Shown piece by piece: positions 38,847 through 49,550 of a stretch of 64,000 bases of DNA (its first letter is position 1; each line of letters opens with the position of its first letter). Location: the NCBI RefSeq assembly GCF_003703395.1, contig NZ_RDQN01000008.1:62001-126000 (forward strand), read 5' to 3'. A model generated the notes under the pieces. The model ran no database searches and was not told the origin of the DNA. It saw nothing but the letters and a program-made list of their open reading frames with translations. The position numbers were made by a program, and so were the translations under genes. The DNA is from Pseudoxanthomonas spadix. GTDB taxonomy: Bacteria > Pseudomonadota > Gammaproteobacteria > Xanthomonadales > Xanthomonadaceae.

Positions 38847-39923
38847 GTGTTCGGCTTGAGCGGCCGGCCCGAACTGTCCACGGCGCACCACGTGCCGCCG
38901 GCGCAGACCAGCACCAGCAGCCAGGGCCAGGAGCGCGACCCAGCCTCGCCCGATGACTACCTGCCACCGCGCTGGCTGCGCAACGCGCACCTGCAGTCGA
39001 TCCTCAGTTCCAGTGACCTGCGCCGGCGACGCGGCCTGCGCCGGCTGCAGGCGCTGGGCGCGCAGAGCACCGAGCACATCTTCGATGGCGGCGCCGGGGT
39101 GCGCCTGCAGGGCTGGCACACGCTGATCCCGGGCATGGAAGTGCGCGGCCTGGCGCTGCTGCTGCATGGCTGGGAAGGCAGTGCCGAATCCAGCTACATG
39201 CGCATGACCGCCGCCAGCCTGCTGGAGGCGGGCTATGAAGTGGTGCGGCTGAACTTCCGCGACCACGGCGACACCCATCATCTCAACGAAGAGATTTTCC
39301 ACTCCTGCCTGCTGCCCGAAGTGCTGCACGCGGCCTGCGACGTGGCCCAGCGCTTCCCGCAGCGGCCGATGGTGGCCGCCGGCTATTCGCTGGGCGGCAA
39401 CTTCGTCCTGCGCCTGGCGCTGCGCGCGCCGCAGGCCGGCCTGCCGCTCAAGCACGTGGCCGCGGTGTGTCCGGTGCTGGACCCGCATTCGGCACTGCTC
39501 GGCATGGAACGTGGGCTGCCGCTGTACCACTGGTATTTCCAGCGCAGGTGGCGCCGTTCGCTGGAGCGCAAGCGCGCGCTGTTCCCCGAGCGCCATCTCT
39601 ATGACGACCAGACCCTGTCGCTGAGCGTGCGCGAACTGACCCGCTGGATGGTCGAGCACGAAACCGACTTCGGCACCCTGGAAAACTATCTGGACGGGTA
39701 TTCGGTGGCCGGCAACCGGCTCGCCAACTTGGCCGTGCCGGCCAACATCCTGATGGCCCAGGACGATCCGGTGATCCCCTTCGCCGACTTCGCCCGCTGG
39801 CAGCTGCCGCCGATCGCCAGGCTGGAAGTGGCGCGCTGGGGCGGGCATTGCGGCTTCATCGAGAACGCGCAGTGCGACGGCTTCGGCGAACGCTGGGTCA
39901 CCGACCGGCTGACCCGCTGCTGA
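38847..39923 (+). CDS. Alpha/beta-hydrolase, YheT family
   Basis: A 358-residue protein. After a disordered, Ser/Gln-rich N-terminus comes the YheT pattern: PPRWLRNAHLQSIL, then LLLHGWEGSAESSYM, NFRDHGDTHHLNEE, and the nucleophile elbow AAGYSLGGN. A late His in WGGHCGFIE completes the triad. The GTG at 38847 immediately follows the PlsC stop and is the natural start, though a later one is possible because the first 50 residues are not conserved. Its substrate is unknown; close placement to plsC hints at lipid or ester hydrolysis. Confidence 0.85.
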   Translation: MFGLSGRPELSTAHHVPPAQTSTSSQGQERDPASPDDYLPPRWLRNAHLQSILSSSDLRRRRGLRRLQALGAQSTEHIFDGGAGVRLQGWHTLIPGMEVRGLALLLHGWEGSAESSYMRMTAASLLEAGYEVVRLNFRDHGDTHHLNEEIFHSCLLPEVLHAACDVAQRFPQRPMVAAGYSLGGNFVLRLALRAPQAGLPLKHVAAVCPVLDPHSALLGMERGLPLYHWYFQRRWRRSLERKRALFPERHLYDDQTLSLSVRELTRWMVEHETDFGTLENYLDGYSVAGNRLANLAVPANILMAQDDPVIPFADFARWQLPPIARLEVARWGGHCGFIENAQCDGFGERWVTDRLTRC

Positions 39924-40126
39924 CCGGCCATCCTCGGACCGCCGGGTGAAGGGGGCCCGTGTCGATTGCCGCACCTGCCCCAGGTGCTGGTGATCGGCCT
40001 GCATGATCCACGCGTGGTGCGGCTGGACGGCCGGCCCTGGAGTGCGACCAGCACGTTCGCCCCGCCCTCACCGCAGGCCGCGGCACACTGGCGTGCAAGC
40101 CCTCTTCTTCCAAGCAGGAGACCTGC

Positions 40127-40744
40127 ATGCGCATCCACAGTGACAGCTTCGCCAATGGCGCCCTGATCCCGGCCGAATTTGCCGGCGGCCACGCCCACGG
40201 CTTCGCCCCCGACCGCAACCCGCACCTGGCCTGGGACCAGGTGCCCGAGGGGACGCGCTCGTTCGCCCTGCTGTGCGTGGACCCGGATGTGCCGACCGTG
40301 CCGGACACCACCAACCGCGACGACATGGAGGTACCGGTCGAGCAGCCGCGTGCGGACTTCTTCCACTGGGTGATGGTGGACATTCCGGCCGAGGTGCGAG
40401 AAATCCCTGCGGGCAGCTGCAGCGATGGCTTCGTGGCCAAGGGCAAGCGCAATCCATCCGGCCCGGCCGGATCGCGCCAGGGCCTGAACGACTACACCGG
40501 CTACTTTGCGGGCAACGCCGATCTGGACGGCCAGTACTTTGGCTACGACGGCCCGTACCCGCCGTACAACGACCTGCGCCTGCACCACTACCATTTTCGC
40601 CTGTACGCGCTGGATGCGCAGACGCTGCCGCTCAAGCCCGGTTTCACCGGCAAGGACGTGCGGGCGGCGATCGAAGGCCACGTGCTGGCGCAGGCCGAAT
40701 GGGTCGGCACCTACACCCTCAACGGCAAGGTCCTGGCCGGCTGA
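40127..40744 (+). CDS. YbhB/YbcL family Raf-kinase-inhibitor-like protein (PEBP)
   Basis: A 205-residue cytoplasmic protein with the phosphatidylethanolamine-binding fold. PHLAWDQVPEGTRSFALLCVDPD is the DPD anion-binding loop, FFHWVMVDIPA carries the GxHR-like region, and YFGYDGPYPPYNDLRLHHYHF follows. It is longer than YbhB (158) because of an insertion near residues 65-80 and 115-140. The start has GGAG ten bases upstream. It is closed by a good terminator. Confidence 0.88.
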   Translation: MRIHSDSFANGALIPAEFAGGHAHGFAPDRNPHLAWDQVPEGTRSFALLCVDPDVPTVPDTTNRDDMEVPVEQPRADFFHWVMVDIPAEVREIPAGSCSDGFVAKGKRNPSGPAGSRQGLNDYTGYFAGNADLDGQYFGYDGPYPPYNDLRLHHYHFRLYALDAQTLPLKPGFTGKDVRAAIEGHVLAQAEWVGTYTLNGKVLAG

Positions 40745-40768
40745 CGCATCATTTTGGTGCGAAGAGGG

Positions 40769-40792
40769 AGGCCCGCACCATGCGGGCCTTTT
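40769..40792 (+). terminator. Rho-independent terminator after the PEBP gene
   Basis: AGGCCCGCA (40769-40777), loop CCA, TGCGGGCCT (40781-40789), then TTT. The stem is perfect. It ends the plus-strand transcript and may also act on the convergent uppP transcript. Confidence 0.85.
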
Positions 40793-40811
40793 CGTCGCGC
40801 AGCCCGGTGGC

Positions 40812-41651
40812 TCAGGCGCCGCTGGGCAGGAACAGCAGCAAGGCCGCGCCCAGGAGCATGCGGTATACCGCGAACACGGTGAAGCGGTGGCTCTGGATGT
40901 AGCCCAGCAGCCACTTGACCGCGATGAAGGCGGTCACCGCGCTGGCGATGAACGCCGCCGCGAACAGGCCCCAGTCCTCCTGCGCGGCCTGGCCCGAGCG
41001 CACCACTTCCATCAGCTGGTAGCCGCTGGCGGCGAACATCGTCGGGATCCCGACCAGGAAGGCGAACTCGGTCGCCGAGGCGCGCTTGGTGGTACCGGCC
41101 AGCAGCGCCATGAAGATCGTCGCCGCCGAGCGCGAGGTGCCCGGGAAGACCCCGGCCACCACCTGGGCGATGCCCACCAGGATCGCCACGGTCCAGGTGA
41201 TGCGCGCCCGTTCACCCAGCGTCAGCGCGCGCCGCTCGGCGAAGTACTCGGCCGCGATCATCCACACCCCACCGATGATCAGCGCCCAGGCGATCGGCGT
41301 GACCGTCTCGGGCAGCGCGAACCCGAGCTTCTTGACCACCAGTCCCAGCACGGCGGTGACCAGGAAGGCCAGCGCCAGCTTCAGCGAATAGCCGCGCGGG
41401 CTATCGCCGTCGATGCTCGGCAGCGCGGCCTGGTCGGGCTTGAGGAAGCCTGCGAGCAGCTGCCACAGCCGCTGCCGGTAGATCAGTACCACGGCCAGGA
41501 TCGCGCCGGCCTGGATGCCGATGTTGAACAGGTCGCTGCGGTGCCCCAGCCAGCGCTCGGCGATCAGCAGGTGGCCGGTGCTGGAGATGGGCAGGAATTC
41601 GGTGAGGCCTTCAAGGATGCCAAGCAACAGCGCGGCGAGCAGTTCGGACAT
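40812..41651 (-). CDS. uppP: Undecaprenyl-diphosphatase UppP (BacA)
   Basis: A 279-residue multipass membrane enzyme. It recycles the lipid carrier for peptidoglycan and O-antigen by removing a phosphate from undecaprenyl pyrophosphate. The first conserved motif is [15 protein letters not shown], and [10 protein letters not shown] is the second (Ser/Arg) motif. Eight hydrophobic helices are apparent. The ATG at 41651 ([11 protein letters not shown]) is the usual family start although its Shine-Dalgarno is weak; a GTG four codons upstream is an alternative. It is divergent from glnA, whose NtrC sites begin 48 bases upstream of this start. Confidence 0.93.
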   Translation of the reverse strand: MSELLAALLLGILEGLTEFLPISSTGHLLIAERWLGHRSDLFNIGIQAGAILAVVLIYRQRLWQLLAGFLKPDQAALPSIDGDSPRGYSLKLALAFLVTAVLGLVVKKLGFALPETVTPIAWALIIGGVWMIAAEYFAERRALTLGERARITWTVAILVGIAQVVAGVFPGTSRSAATIFMALLAGTTKRASATEFAFLVGIPTMFAASGYQLMEVVRSGQAAQEDWGLFAAAFIASAVTAFIAVKWLLGYIQSHRFTVFAVYRMLLGAALLLFLPSGA

Positions 41652-41698
41652 GGGACCAGGCACGACAGGGGGGTACCAAGAATACGAGGATTTCTGGA

Positions 41699-41715
41699 TG
41701 CACGTCCATGGTGCT
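41699..41715. promoter_or_regulatory. NtrC-type enhancer site 1 upstream of glnA
   Basis: TGCACGTCCATGGTGCT matches the NtrC consensus TGCACY-N5-GGTGCA, with the two arms intact except at one inner and one outer base. Its centre is about 127 bases upstream of the predicted glnA start of transcription. Confidence 0.7.
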
Positions 41716-41728
41716 AAAAAACACGATA

Positions 41729-41745
41729 TGCACCAGAAAAGCGCA
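41729..41745. promoter_or_regulatory. NtrC-type enhancer site 2 upstream of glnA
   Basis: TGCACCAGAAAAGCGCA matches the left arm TGCACC exactly and the right arm in four of six bases. Centre-to-centre distance to site 1 is 30 bp, close to three helical turns, as for paired NtrC dimers. Confidence 0.55.
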
Positions 41746-41807
41746 AATCCCTGATGCGGCGTGTGAAGGGGTTGTATACAAAACAGTCACTTACGAGCCA
41801 AACGACT

Positions 41808-41823
41808 TGGCACGCGCCTTGCG
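41808..41823 (+). promoter_or_regulatory. Sigma54 (-24/-12) promoter of glnA
   Basis: TGGCACGCGCCTTGCG matches the sigma54 consensus TGGCAC-N5-TTGC. GG at 41809-41810 and GC at 41821-41822 have the required 12-base spacing. Transcription would start near 41834, leaving a leader of about 39 bases. With the two upstream NtrC-type sites it gives the classical nitrogen-starvation promoter. Confidence 0.85.
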
Positions 41824-41872
41824 ATACACCCGTCACACAATTCCACCACACCAAAGATCCTCAGGAGCAAAG

Positions 41873-43282
41873 ATGTCCGTCGACAAAGTCGAAAAGCTGA
41901 TCAAGGAAACCAAGGCCGAGTTCGTCGACCTGCGCTTCGTTGACCTGCGTGGCGTGCAGCAGCACGTGACCTTCCCGATCAACATCGTCGAGCCGGGCCT
42001 GTTTGAAGAAGGCAAGATGTTCGACGGCAGCTCCATCAGCGGCTGGAAGGGCATCAACGAATCGGACATGGTCCTGATGCCCGACGCCGACACCGCCTAC
42101 CTGGATCCGTTCTACGCCGATCCGACCATCAACCTCACCTGCGACGTGCTGGACCCGGCCACCATGACTGCGTACTCGCGCTGCCCGCGTGGGGTGGCCA
42201 AGCGCGCCGAGGCGTACCTGCAGTCCTCGGGCATCGCCGACCAGGCCTTCTTCGGCCCGGAGCCGGAGTTCTTCATCTTCGACTCGGTGCGCTTTGCCAA
42301 CGACATGGGCAACACCTTCTTCAAAGTCGACTCGGAAGAGGCGGCCTGGAATTCCGGCGCCAAGTACGAAGGCGGCAACAGCGGCTACCGGCCGGGCGTC
42401 AAGGGCGGCTACTTCCCGGTCCCGCCGACCGACTCGCTGCACGACATCCGCGCCGAGATGGTCAAGACCCTCGAACTGGTCGGCATCTCCACCGAGGTCC
42501 ACCACCACGAAGTGGCCACCGCCGGCCAGTGCGAGATCGGCACCCGCTTCAACTCGCTGGTCAAGAAGGCCGACGAGCTGCTGGCGATGAAGTACATCGT
42601 CAAGAACGTGGCCTTCCGCAACGGCAAGACCGCCACCTTCATGCCCAAGCCGATCGTCGGCGACAACGGCAGTGGCATGCACGTGCACCAGTCGCTGGCC
42701 AAGGGTGGCACCAACCTGTTCACCGGCGACGGCTACGGCGGCCTGTCGCAGCTGGCGCTGTGGTACATCGGCGGCATCTTCAAGCACGCCAAGGCGATCA
42801 ATGCCTTCGCCAACTCCGGCACCAACAGCTACAAGCGCCTGGTCCCGGGCTTCGAAGCGCCGGTGATGCTGGCCTACTCGGCGCGCAACCGCTCGGCCTC
42901 GTGCCGCATTCCGTGGGTGGCCAATCCCAAGGCCCGGCGCATCGAAGTGCGCTTCCCCGATCCGCTGCAGTCCGGCTACCTGACCTTCACCGCGCTGATG
43001 ATGGCCGGCCTGGACGGCATCAAGAACCAGATCGACCCGGGCGCGCCTTCGGACAAGGACCTGTACGACCTGCCGCCGGAAGAAGAAAAGCTGATCCCGC
43101 AGGTCTGCTCCTCGCTGGACCAGGCCCTGGCCGCGCTGGACGGCGACCGCGAGTTCCTCAAGGCCGGCGGCGTGTTCTCCGATGACCTGATCGATGGCTA
43201 CATCGACCTGAAGATGCAGGAAGTCACCAAGTTCCGGGCAGCGACCCACCCGCTGGAGTACCAGCTGTACTACGCCAACTGA
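41873..43282 (+). CDS. glnA: Glutamine synthetase type I
   Basis: A protein of 469 residues, normal for the dodecameric GSI-beta enzyme; it makes glutamine from glutamate, ammonia and ATP. Active-site motifs are [26 protein letters not shown], the Glu/His metal region in [33 protein letters not shown] and [10 protein letters not shown]. The adenylylation site is Tyr398 in DLYDLPPEE, so activity is controlled by GlnE. The ATG at 41873 has AGGAG upstream; the frame is open to 41708 but that part is promoter DNA. It is transcribed from a sigma54 promoter and followed by a hairpin terminator. Confidence 0.97.
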   Translation: MSVDKVEKLIKETKAEFVDLRFVDLRGVQQHVTFPINIVEPGLFEEGKMFDGSSISGWKGINESDMVLMPDADTAYLDPFYADPTINLTCDVLDPATMTAYSRCPRGVAKRAEAYLQSSGIADQAFFGPEPEFFIFDSVRFANDMGNTFFKVDSEEAAWNSGAKYEGGNSGYRPGVKGGYFPVPPTDSLHDIRAEMVKTLELVGISTEVHHHEVATAGQCEIGTRFNSLVKKADELLAMKYIVKNVAFRNGKTATFMPKPIVGDNGSGMHVHQSLAKGGTNLFTGDGYGGLSQLALWYIGGIFKHAKAINAFANSGTNSYKRLVPGFEAPVMLAYSARNRSASCRIPWVANPKARRIEVRFPDPLQSGYLTFTALMMAGLDGIKNQIDPGAPSDKDLYDLPPEEEKLIPQVCSSLDQALAALDGDREFLKAGGVFSDDLIDGYIDLKMQEVTKFRAATHPLEYQLYYAN

Positions 43283-43291
43283 GCAAACGCG

Positions 43292-43342
43292 GCGCTGGCG
43301 GTGGACCTCCCCTCCCACCCACCGCCAGCGCTGCACCTTTTC
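43292..43342 (+). terminator. glnA terminator hairpin
   Basis: A 13-bp perfect stem, GCGCTGGCGGTGG (43292-43304) with CCACCGCCAGCGC (43319-43331), 14-base loop, followed by TGCACCTTTTC. The loop is large and the T-run short (4), so it is a moderate terminator. Confidence 0.6.
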
Positions 43343-43345
43343 TCC

Positions 43346-43374
43346 GCACCTGGCCTCGGCGATCGGCCAGGTGC
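43346..43374. promoter_or_regulatory. Second palindrome in the glnA-glnK gap
   Basis: GCACCTGGCC (43346-43355), spacer of 9, GGCCAGGTGC (43365-43374). The arms are perfect. It could be a second terminator stem or an operator; its GCACC/GGTGC outer halves recall NtrC half-sites but with wider spacing. The remaining gap to glnK (about 240 bases) shows no clear sigma54 promoter. Confidence 0.45.
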
Positions 43375-43554
43375 AATGGACAGGGGTGATCGCGCACTGG
43401 AATTGCAGTACCGGGGAAAGGCAAACGTGGGCGCCCATGGGTCGCATCGTCCCTCCCTCCCACGCCGAACCCGACCGGTCCTTGTCCTGTCGGTCCGGCG
43501 CGGCCCATGGGTCGTTCCATCATCACCCGTCGGCGCGGGATGCGCCGGGGCTGA

Positions 43555-43956
<402 letters not shown>

Positions 43957-43977
43957 CCCCCACTCGGAGATCCCCAC

Positions 43978-45498
43978 ATGAAAATGCATTTGTTCTCCGG
44001 GTGGAAAACCCGCCTCCAGGTCCTGGCCCTCGCGGCGATGTGCAGCCTGACCTTCGCCACCGTCGCCTACGCCGCACAGGACCCGGCCGCGCCAGCGACC
44101 GAAGCGGCCACGACCGAGGCCGCGCCGGCCGCGGCAGCCGAGGCCGCCCCTGCAGAAGCGGCACCGGCCGAAGCCGCGCCGGCCCCTTCGGTCAGCAAGG
44201 CCGACAACGTCTGGGTGCTGGTCAGTGCGGCGCTGGTGATCTTCATGACCCTGCCCGGTCTGGCCCTGTTCTACGGCGGTCTGGTGCGCAGCAAGAACGT
44301 GCTGTCGATCCTGATCCAGAACCTGGTGGTGTTCTCGCTGGTGGCGGTGCTGTGGTCCTTGTATGGCTACAGCCTGGCCTTCACCGAAGGCAATTCGTTC
44401 ATCGGCGGCTGGGACCGGTTGTGGGCCAGCGGCCTGACCTCCAGTGGCGTCGGGGCCACCTTCACCAAGGGCGTGTACATCTCTGAATTGACCTTCTTCG
44501 TGTTCCAGGGCGCGTTCGCCTGCATCACCTGCGCGCTGATCCTGGGCGCGTTCGCCGAGCGGGTGAAGTTTGCCGGCGTGCTGCTGTTCACCGTGCTGTG
44601 GTTCACCTTTGCCTATACCCCGATGGCGCACATGGTGTGGTTCTTCCCGGGTCCGGACGCCTTCACCGACGCCGATGCGGCCACCGCCGCGCTGGGCAAG
44701 TCCGGCAGGCTGTTCGCCCTGGGCGCGCTGGATTTCGCCGGCGGTACCGTGGTCCACATCAATGCCGCAGTCGCCGGCCTGGTCGGTGCCTTCGTCATCG
44801 GTAAGCGCACCGGCTACGGGCGCGATGCGATCAAGCCGCACAACCTGACCATGACCATGGTCGGCGCCTCCATCCTGTGGGTGGGCTGGTTCGGCTTCAA
44901 TGCCGGCTCGGCGCTGGAAGGCAGCGGCACCGCCGCGATCGCCTTCGTCAACACCTTCCTGGCCACGGCCGCGGCGGTGCTGGCCTGGACCTTCGTGGAA
45001 TGGATCACCAAGGGCAAGCCCTCGTTGCTGGGTGCAGCTTCGGGTGCGGTGGCCGGTCTGGTGGCGATCACCCCGGCGGCAGGCTTCGTCGGCCTCAATG
45101 GTGCGCTGGCCATCGGCGCCATTGCCGGGGTGCTGTGCCTGTGGGGCGTGACCGGGCTGAAGAAGCTGCTCGGCGCCGATGACAGCCTGGACGTGTTTGG
45201 TGTCCACGGTGTGGGCGGCATCACCGGGGCACTGCTGACCGGCGTGTTCGCGGCGCCCTCGCTGGGCGGGTCGGGCATCTGGGACTACGTCACCGAGACC
45301 GCGCTGCCGGAGTACTCGATCGGCAGCCAGGTCTGGATCCAGGCCCAGGGCGTGCTGACCACGGTGATCCTGTCCGGCGTGGTGTCGCTGGTGGCCTTCA
45401 TGATCGTCAAGTTCACCGTCGGCCTGCGCGTGAGCGAGGAAGCCGAACGCGAGGGTCTGGACATCACCTCGCACGGTGAATCGGCCTACGAGGCCTGA
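43978..45498 (+). CDS. amtB: Ammonium transporter AmtB
   Basis: A 506-residue inner-membrane ammonium channel. An N-terminal signal peptide (1-33, ending AYAA) is followed by an Ala/Pro/Glu-rich stretch of about 40 residues (repeats of EAAPA) before the first helix (NVWVLVSAALVIFMTLPGLALFYGGL). The family motif region FAYTPMAHMVW and DFAGGTVVHINAA carry the pore His168-type residue, and the second pore His lies in LDVFGVHGVGGITGALLTG. Eleven helices fit the sequence. GlnK made from the gene upstream would block it when nitrogen is plentiful. Confidence 0.96.
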   Translation: MKMHLFSGWKTRLQVLALAAMCSLTFATVAYAAQDPAAPATEAATTEAAPAAAAEAAPAEAAPAEAAPAPSVSKADNVWVLVSAALVIFMTLPGLALFYGGLVRSKNVLSILIQNLVVFSLVAVLWSLYGYSLAFTEGNSFIGGWDRLWASGLTSSGVGATFTKGVYISELTFFVFQGAFACITCALILGAFAERVKFAGVLLFTVLWFTFAYTPMAHMVWFFPGPDAFTDADAATAALGKSGRLFALGALDFAGGTVVHINAAVAGLVGAFVIGKRTGYGRDAIKPHNLTMTMVGASILWVGWFGFNAGSALEGSGTAAIAFVNTFLATAAAVLAWTFVEWITKGKPSLLGAASGAVAGLVAITPAAGFVGLNGALAIGAIAGVLCLWGVTGLKKLLGADDSLDVFGVHGVGGITGALLTGVFAAPSLGGSGIWDYVTETALPEYSIGSQVWIQAQGVLTTVILSGVVSLVAFMIVKFTVGLRVSEEAEREGLDITSHGESAYEA

Positions 45499-45513
45499 GT
45501 CACCCCGGACGGC

Positions 45514-45540
45514 GGCATTGCACTAAGATGGTGCAATGCC
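45514..45540. promoter_or_regulatory. NtrC-type operator overlapping the first ntrB start codon
   Basis: TGCACTAAGATGGTGCA (45519-45535) is an exact match to TGCACY-N5-GGTGCA. It is the core of a larger palindrome with 10-bp perfect arms, GGCATTGCAC (45514-45523) and GTGCAATGCC (45531-45540). It covers the ATG at 45536. In enterobacteria NtrC binds such sites to repress glnL/ntrB transcription. If this works the same way, ntrBC is autorepressed and translation probably starts at 45587. Confidence 0.8.
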
Positions 45541-46628
45541 GCTCCCGCACGCCGAACATCCCGAATCCGAAGATTCCGCAGCACCGATGACCGACGCACC
45601 CGCCCCGGATGCCCTGAGCACACCGGTGGCCTGGGCAGATGCACAAGGAAAGGTCCTTGGCGCCAATGCCGCATTTGCACGCTGGCTGGGCATCAGCCCC
45701 CGGCGCCTGCTGGGGCGTCCCCTGGCCGCATTGGAAATGGATGGCGATGCCATGGCCCGATTCATGGACAACACCGACCGCGACCTGCTGCGCCTGCACC
45801 GGGTCGCCATCGGCTTTCCCGGCGAGACGCCACGCTTTGCCGAAGGCTGGCTGTCACGCACCGACACCGGCGGCTGGCTGCTGGAAGCCCATCCGCTCGA
45901 CGATTTTCCCGCGCTGGACCCGGCCCAGGCGCTGCCCAGCGCGCTGGCGGCGGCCCTGCGTGGCCTGGCCCATGAACTGCGCAACCCGCTGGCCGGCCTG
46001 AAAGGCGCTGCCCAGCTGCTGTCGCGGCGCGCCCGGCAGCGCAACGACAACGACGACGAGCGCGAGCTGATCGGTCTGATCCAGGCCGAGGCCGAGCGCC
46101 TGAACAACCTGCTGGATCGGCTGCTGTCGCCGGCCTCGCAGCGTCCGCACGCGCCCTTGAACATCCATGCCGTGCTGGAACGGGTGCTGCGCCTGGCCGA
46201 GAACGAAAGCCACGGCCAGGTGCGCCTGCAGCGCGACTACGACCCCAGCCTGCCCGAGCTGCACGGCGATGCCGACCGCCTGACCCAGGCGGTGTGGAAC
46301 CTGGTCGGCAACGCCATGCAGGCCGGCGCCAGCCTGATCACCCTGCGCACCCGGGTCGAGCACGGCCTGCGCATCCATGACCAGCTGCACGCGCGTGCGC
46401 TGCGCCTGGAGATCATCGACGACGGTCGCGGCGTGCCGGAGGAACTGGCCGAGCACCTGTTCCTGCCGCTGGTGTCCGGGCGCGCCGAAGGCAGCGGCCT
46501 GGGCCTGGCCCTGGCCCAGCAGGTGGCCCGCGAGCACCGCGGTTCGCTGGCCTTCCGTTCGCGCCCGGGCCACACCGTGTTCACCCTGCTGCTGCCGCAG
46601 TCGCGCGACGCCGGCCAGGAGCCACACC

Positions 46629-46639
<11 letters not shown>
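45536..46639 (+). CDS. ntrB: Nitrogen regulation sensor histidine kinase NtrB (GlnL)
   Basis: A soluble histidine kinase (367 residues from 45536, 350 from the ATG at 45587) that phosphorylates NtrC when nitrogen is scarce and is controlled by PII. A PAS domain (about 30-110) is followed by HisKA with His146 in GLAHELRNPLAG. The ATPase domain has WNLVGNAMQAG, IIDDGRGVPEEL and GSGLGLALAQQ. The first ATG lies inside the NtrC palindrome and lacks a Shine-Dalgarno, so the later ATG is a reasonable start. It overlaps ntrC by 11 bases. Confidence 0.93.
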
Positions 46640-48053
<1,414 letters not shown>

Positions 48054-48161
48054 TCGCAGCGCGTCCAAGCAGGCCGCGGCGTGCGGCCATTGGCCCCGGT
48101 GGTCACCATGGCACAGGTGTTTCATGACGCCTGAACGCCACCACCGCTAGCGTTGCCGGTC

Positions 48162-48746
48162 ATGTCACCACCCTGTCCCCGCCGCCGCCTGCTGCGCGTG
48201 CCGACCCTGGCCGGCGCGCTGGCGCTGGCAGCCTGCAGCAGCGCGCCCAAACCGCTGCCGCCCGCGCCGCCATCGGCGACGGCCACGCCGATGGCGCAGG
48301 GAGCGCAGGCGATCATGCAGTCGGCCTCGGCCAGCCTGGTCAGCGGCAAGCTTGAGCTGACCCCGGCGGCTGCTGGCGTGCGCATCGCCGGCACCATCGG
48401 CGGCTTGCCGGCGCTGGGGCGCTTTGGCTTCCACGTGCACGAGACCGGCGACTGCAGCGCGGTGGACGGGTCCAGCGCGGGCGGTCATTTCAATCCCACG
48501 CACCAGCCCCATGGCAATGCCAAGATCGGCGCCCACCACGCAGGCGACATGGACAACCTGGTGGCCGATGCCGAAGGCATGGCCCATGTCGACACCCAAC
48601 TGGCCGGCGTGACCCTGGGCGGGGGCGCGATGGACATTCTCGGCCGCGCGCTGGTGGTGCACGCCGACCCTGACGACTATGCCACCCAGCCTGCCGGCAA
48701 GTCCGGTGCGCGGGTGGCCTGCGGCGTGATCAAGGCGATCCGCTGA
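48162..48746 (+). CDS. sodC: Superoxide dismutase [Cu-Zn], lipoprotein (copy 1)
   Basis: A 194-residue envelope enzyme dismutating superoxide. A lipoprotein signal ends LALAAC. Metal ligands are present: H-x-H in FGFHVHETGDC, the bridging His in GGHFNP, HHAGDMDNL, and the late His in LVVHADPDDY. The Cys in GDCSA and in ACGVI can form the conserved disulfide, and the active-site Arg is in GARVACG. The frame is open three codons upstream with a TTG. A second copy follows 51 bases later. Confidence 0.9.
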   Translation: MSPPCPRRRLLRVPTLAGALALAACSSAPKPLPPAPPSATATPMAQGAQAIMQSASASLVSGKLELTPAAAGVRIAGTIGGLPALGRFGFHVHETGDCSAVDGSSAGGHFNPTHQPHGNAKIGAHHAGDMDNLVADAEGMAHVDTQLAGVTLGGGAMDILGRALVVHADPDDYATQPAGKSGARVACGVIKAIR

Positions 48747-48797
48747 ACGCATGCATCCTGCATGCATCCGACCCACGCGACAAAGGAGAAACCACCC

Positions 48798-49436
48798 ATG
48801 CGACTGACCCGTTCCCTGCTGTGTACCGCCACCCTGCTGGCGCTGACCGCCTGCAGCAAGCCCGAGTCCAACCAGGCGCCTGAAGCGGTCACCGAGCCGG
48901 TGGCCTCGACCCCGGCCTCCGCGCCGGCGACCAGCGCCCCAGCCAGCAGCGCTCCGGCCACCAGCGAGGCGGCGATGGCCATGGCCAAGGCCACCCTCAA
49001 GCCCACCGCGGGCAACACCGTCGCCGGCGAGCTGAGCTTCACCGCAGTCGATGGCGGCGTGCGAGTCACCGGCACCCTGAGCGGCCTGAGCCCGGGCGAG
49101 CACGGCTTCCATATCCACGAGAAGGGCGACTGCAGCGCGCCGGACGGCACCAGTGCCGGCGGCCACTTCAATCCCGACAGCGTGGACCACGGCCAGGTCA
49201 CCGCCGACCCGCACCATGCCGGCGACAGCAACAACCTCACCGCCAGTGCCGACGGCAACGTCACCGTCGATCAGATGCTGTCGGCCAACGTCGACATCGG
49301 CAAGGGCGACAAGTACGACATCGTCGGCAAGGCGGTGATCGTCCACGAGAAGGCCGACGACTACAAAACCCAGCCCACCGGCGACGCCGGCGGCCGCCTG
49401 GCCTGTGGCGTGATCGAGGCCGCACCGGCGATGTAA
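48798..49436 (+). CDS. sodC: Superoxide dismutase [Cu-Zn], lipoprotein (copy 2)
   Basis: A 212-residue paralogue of the preceding gene. The lipobox is LLALTAC, then an Ala/Ser/Pro-rich spacer of about 40 residues that would extend the enzyme from the membrane. Ligands are complete: HGFHIHEKGDC, GGHFNPDS, HHAGDSNNL, VIVHEKADDY and GGRLACGVI. The start has AAAGGAG nine bases upstream. The two copies differ greatly outside the catalytic core, so the duplication is not recent. A stem-loop lies 55 bases after the stop. Confidence 0.92.
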   Translation: MRLTRSLLCTATLLALTACSKPESNQAPEAVTEPVASTPASAPATSAPASSAPATSEAAMAMAKATLKPTAGNTVAGELSFTAVDGGVRVTGTLSGLSPGEHGFHIHEKGDCSAPDGTSAGGHFNPDSVDHGQVTADPHHAGDSNNLTASADGNVTVDQMLSANVDIGKGDKYDIVGKAVIVHEKADDYKTQPTGDAGGRLACGVIEAAPAM

Positions 49437-49490
49437 GCTGGCCGCGCATGCCGCGGCCGGCATGGGCCACGTCAGGACATGCTGCAAACG

Positions 49491-49516
49491 CACAAGGCGC
49501 CTTCCGGCGCCTTGTG
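49491..49516. terminator. Stem-loop after the sodC pair
   Basis: CACAAGGCGCC (49491-49501), loop TTCC, GGCGCCTTGTG (49506-49516): a perfect 11-bp stem. No long T-run follows on either side. It lies between convergent genes and may act in both directions. Confidence 0.6.
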
Positions 49517-49550
49517 TCGTGTTCGGGGCGAAGCAACCTCGCTCAGCGCA

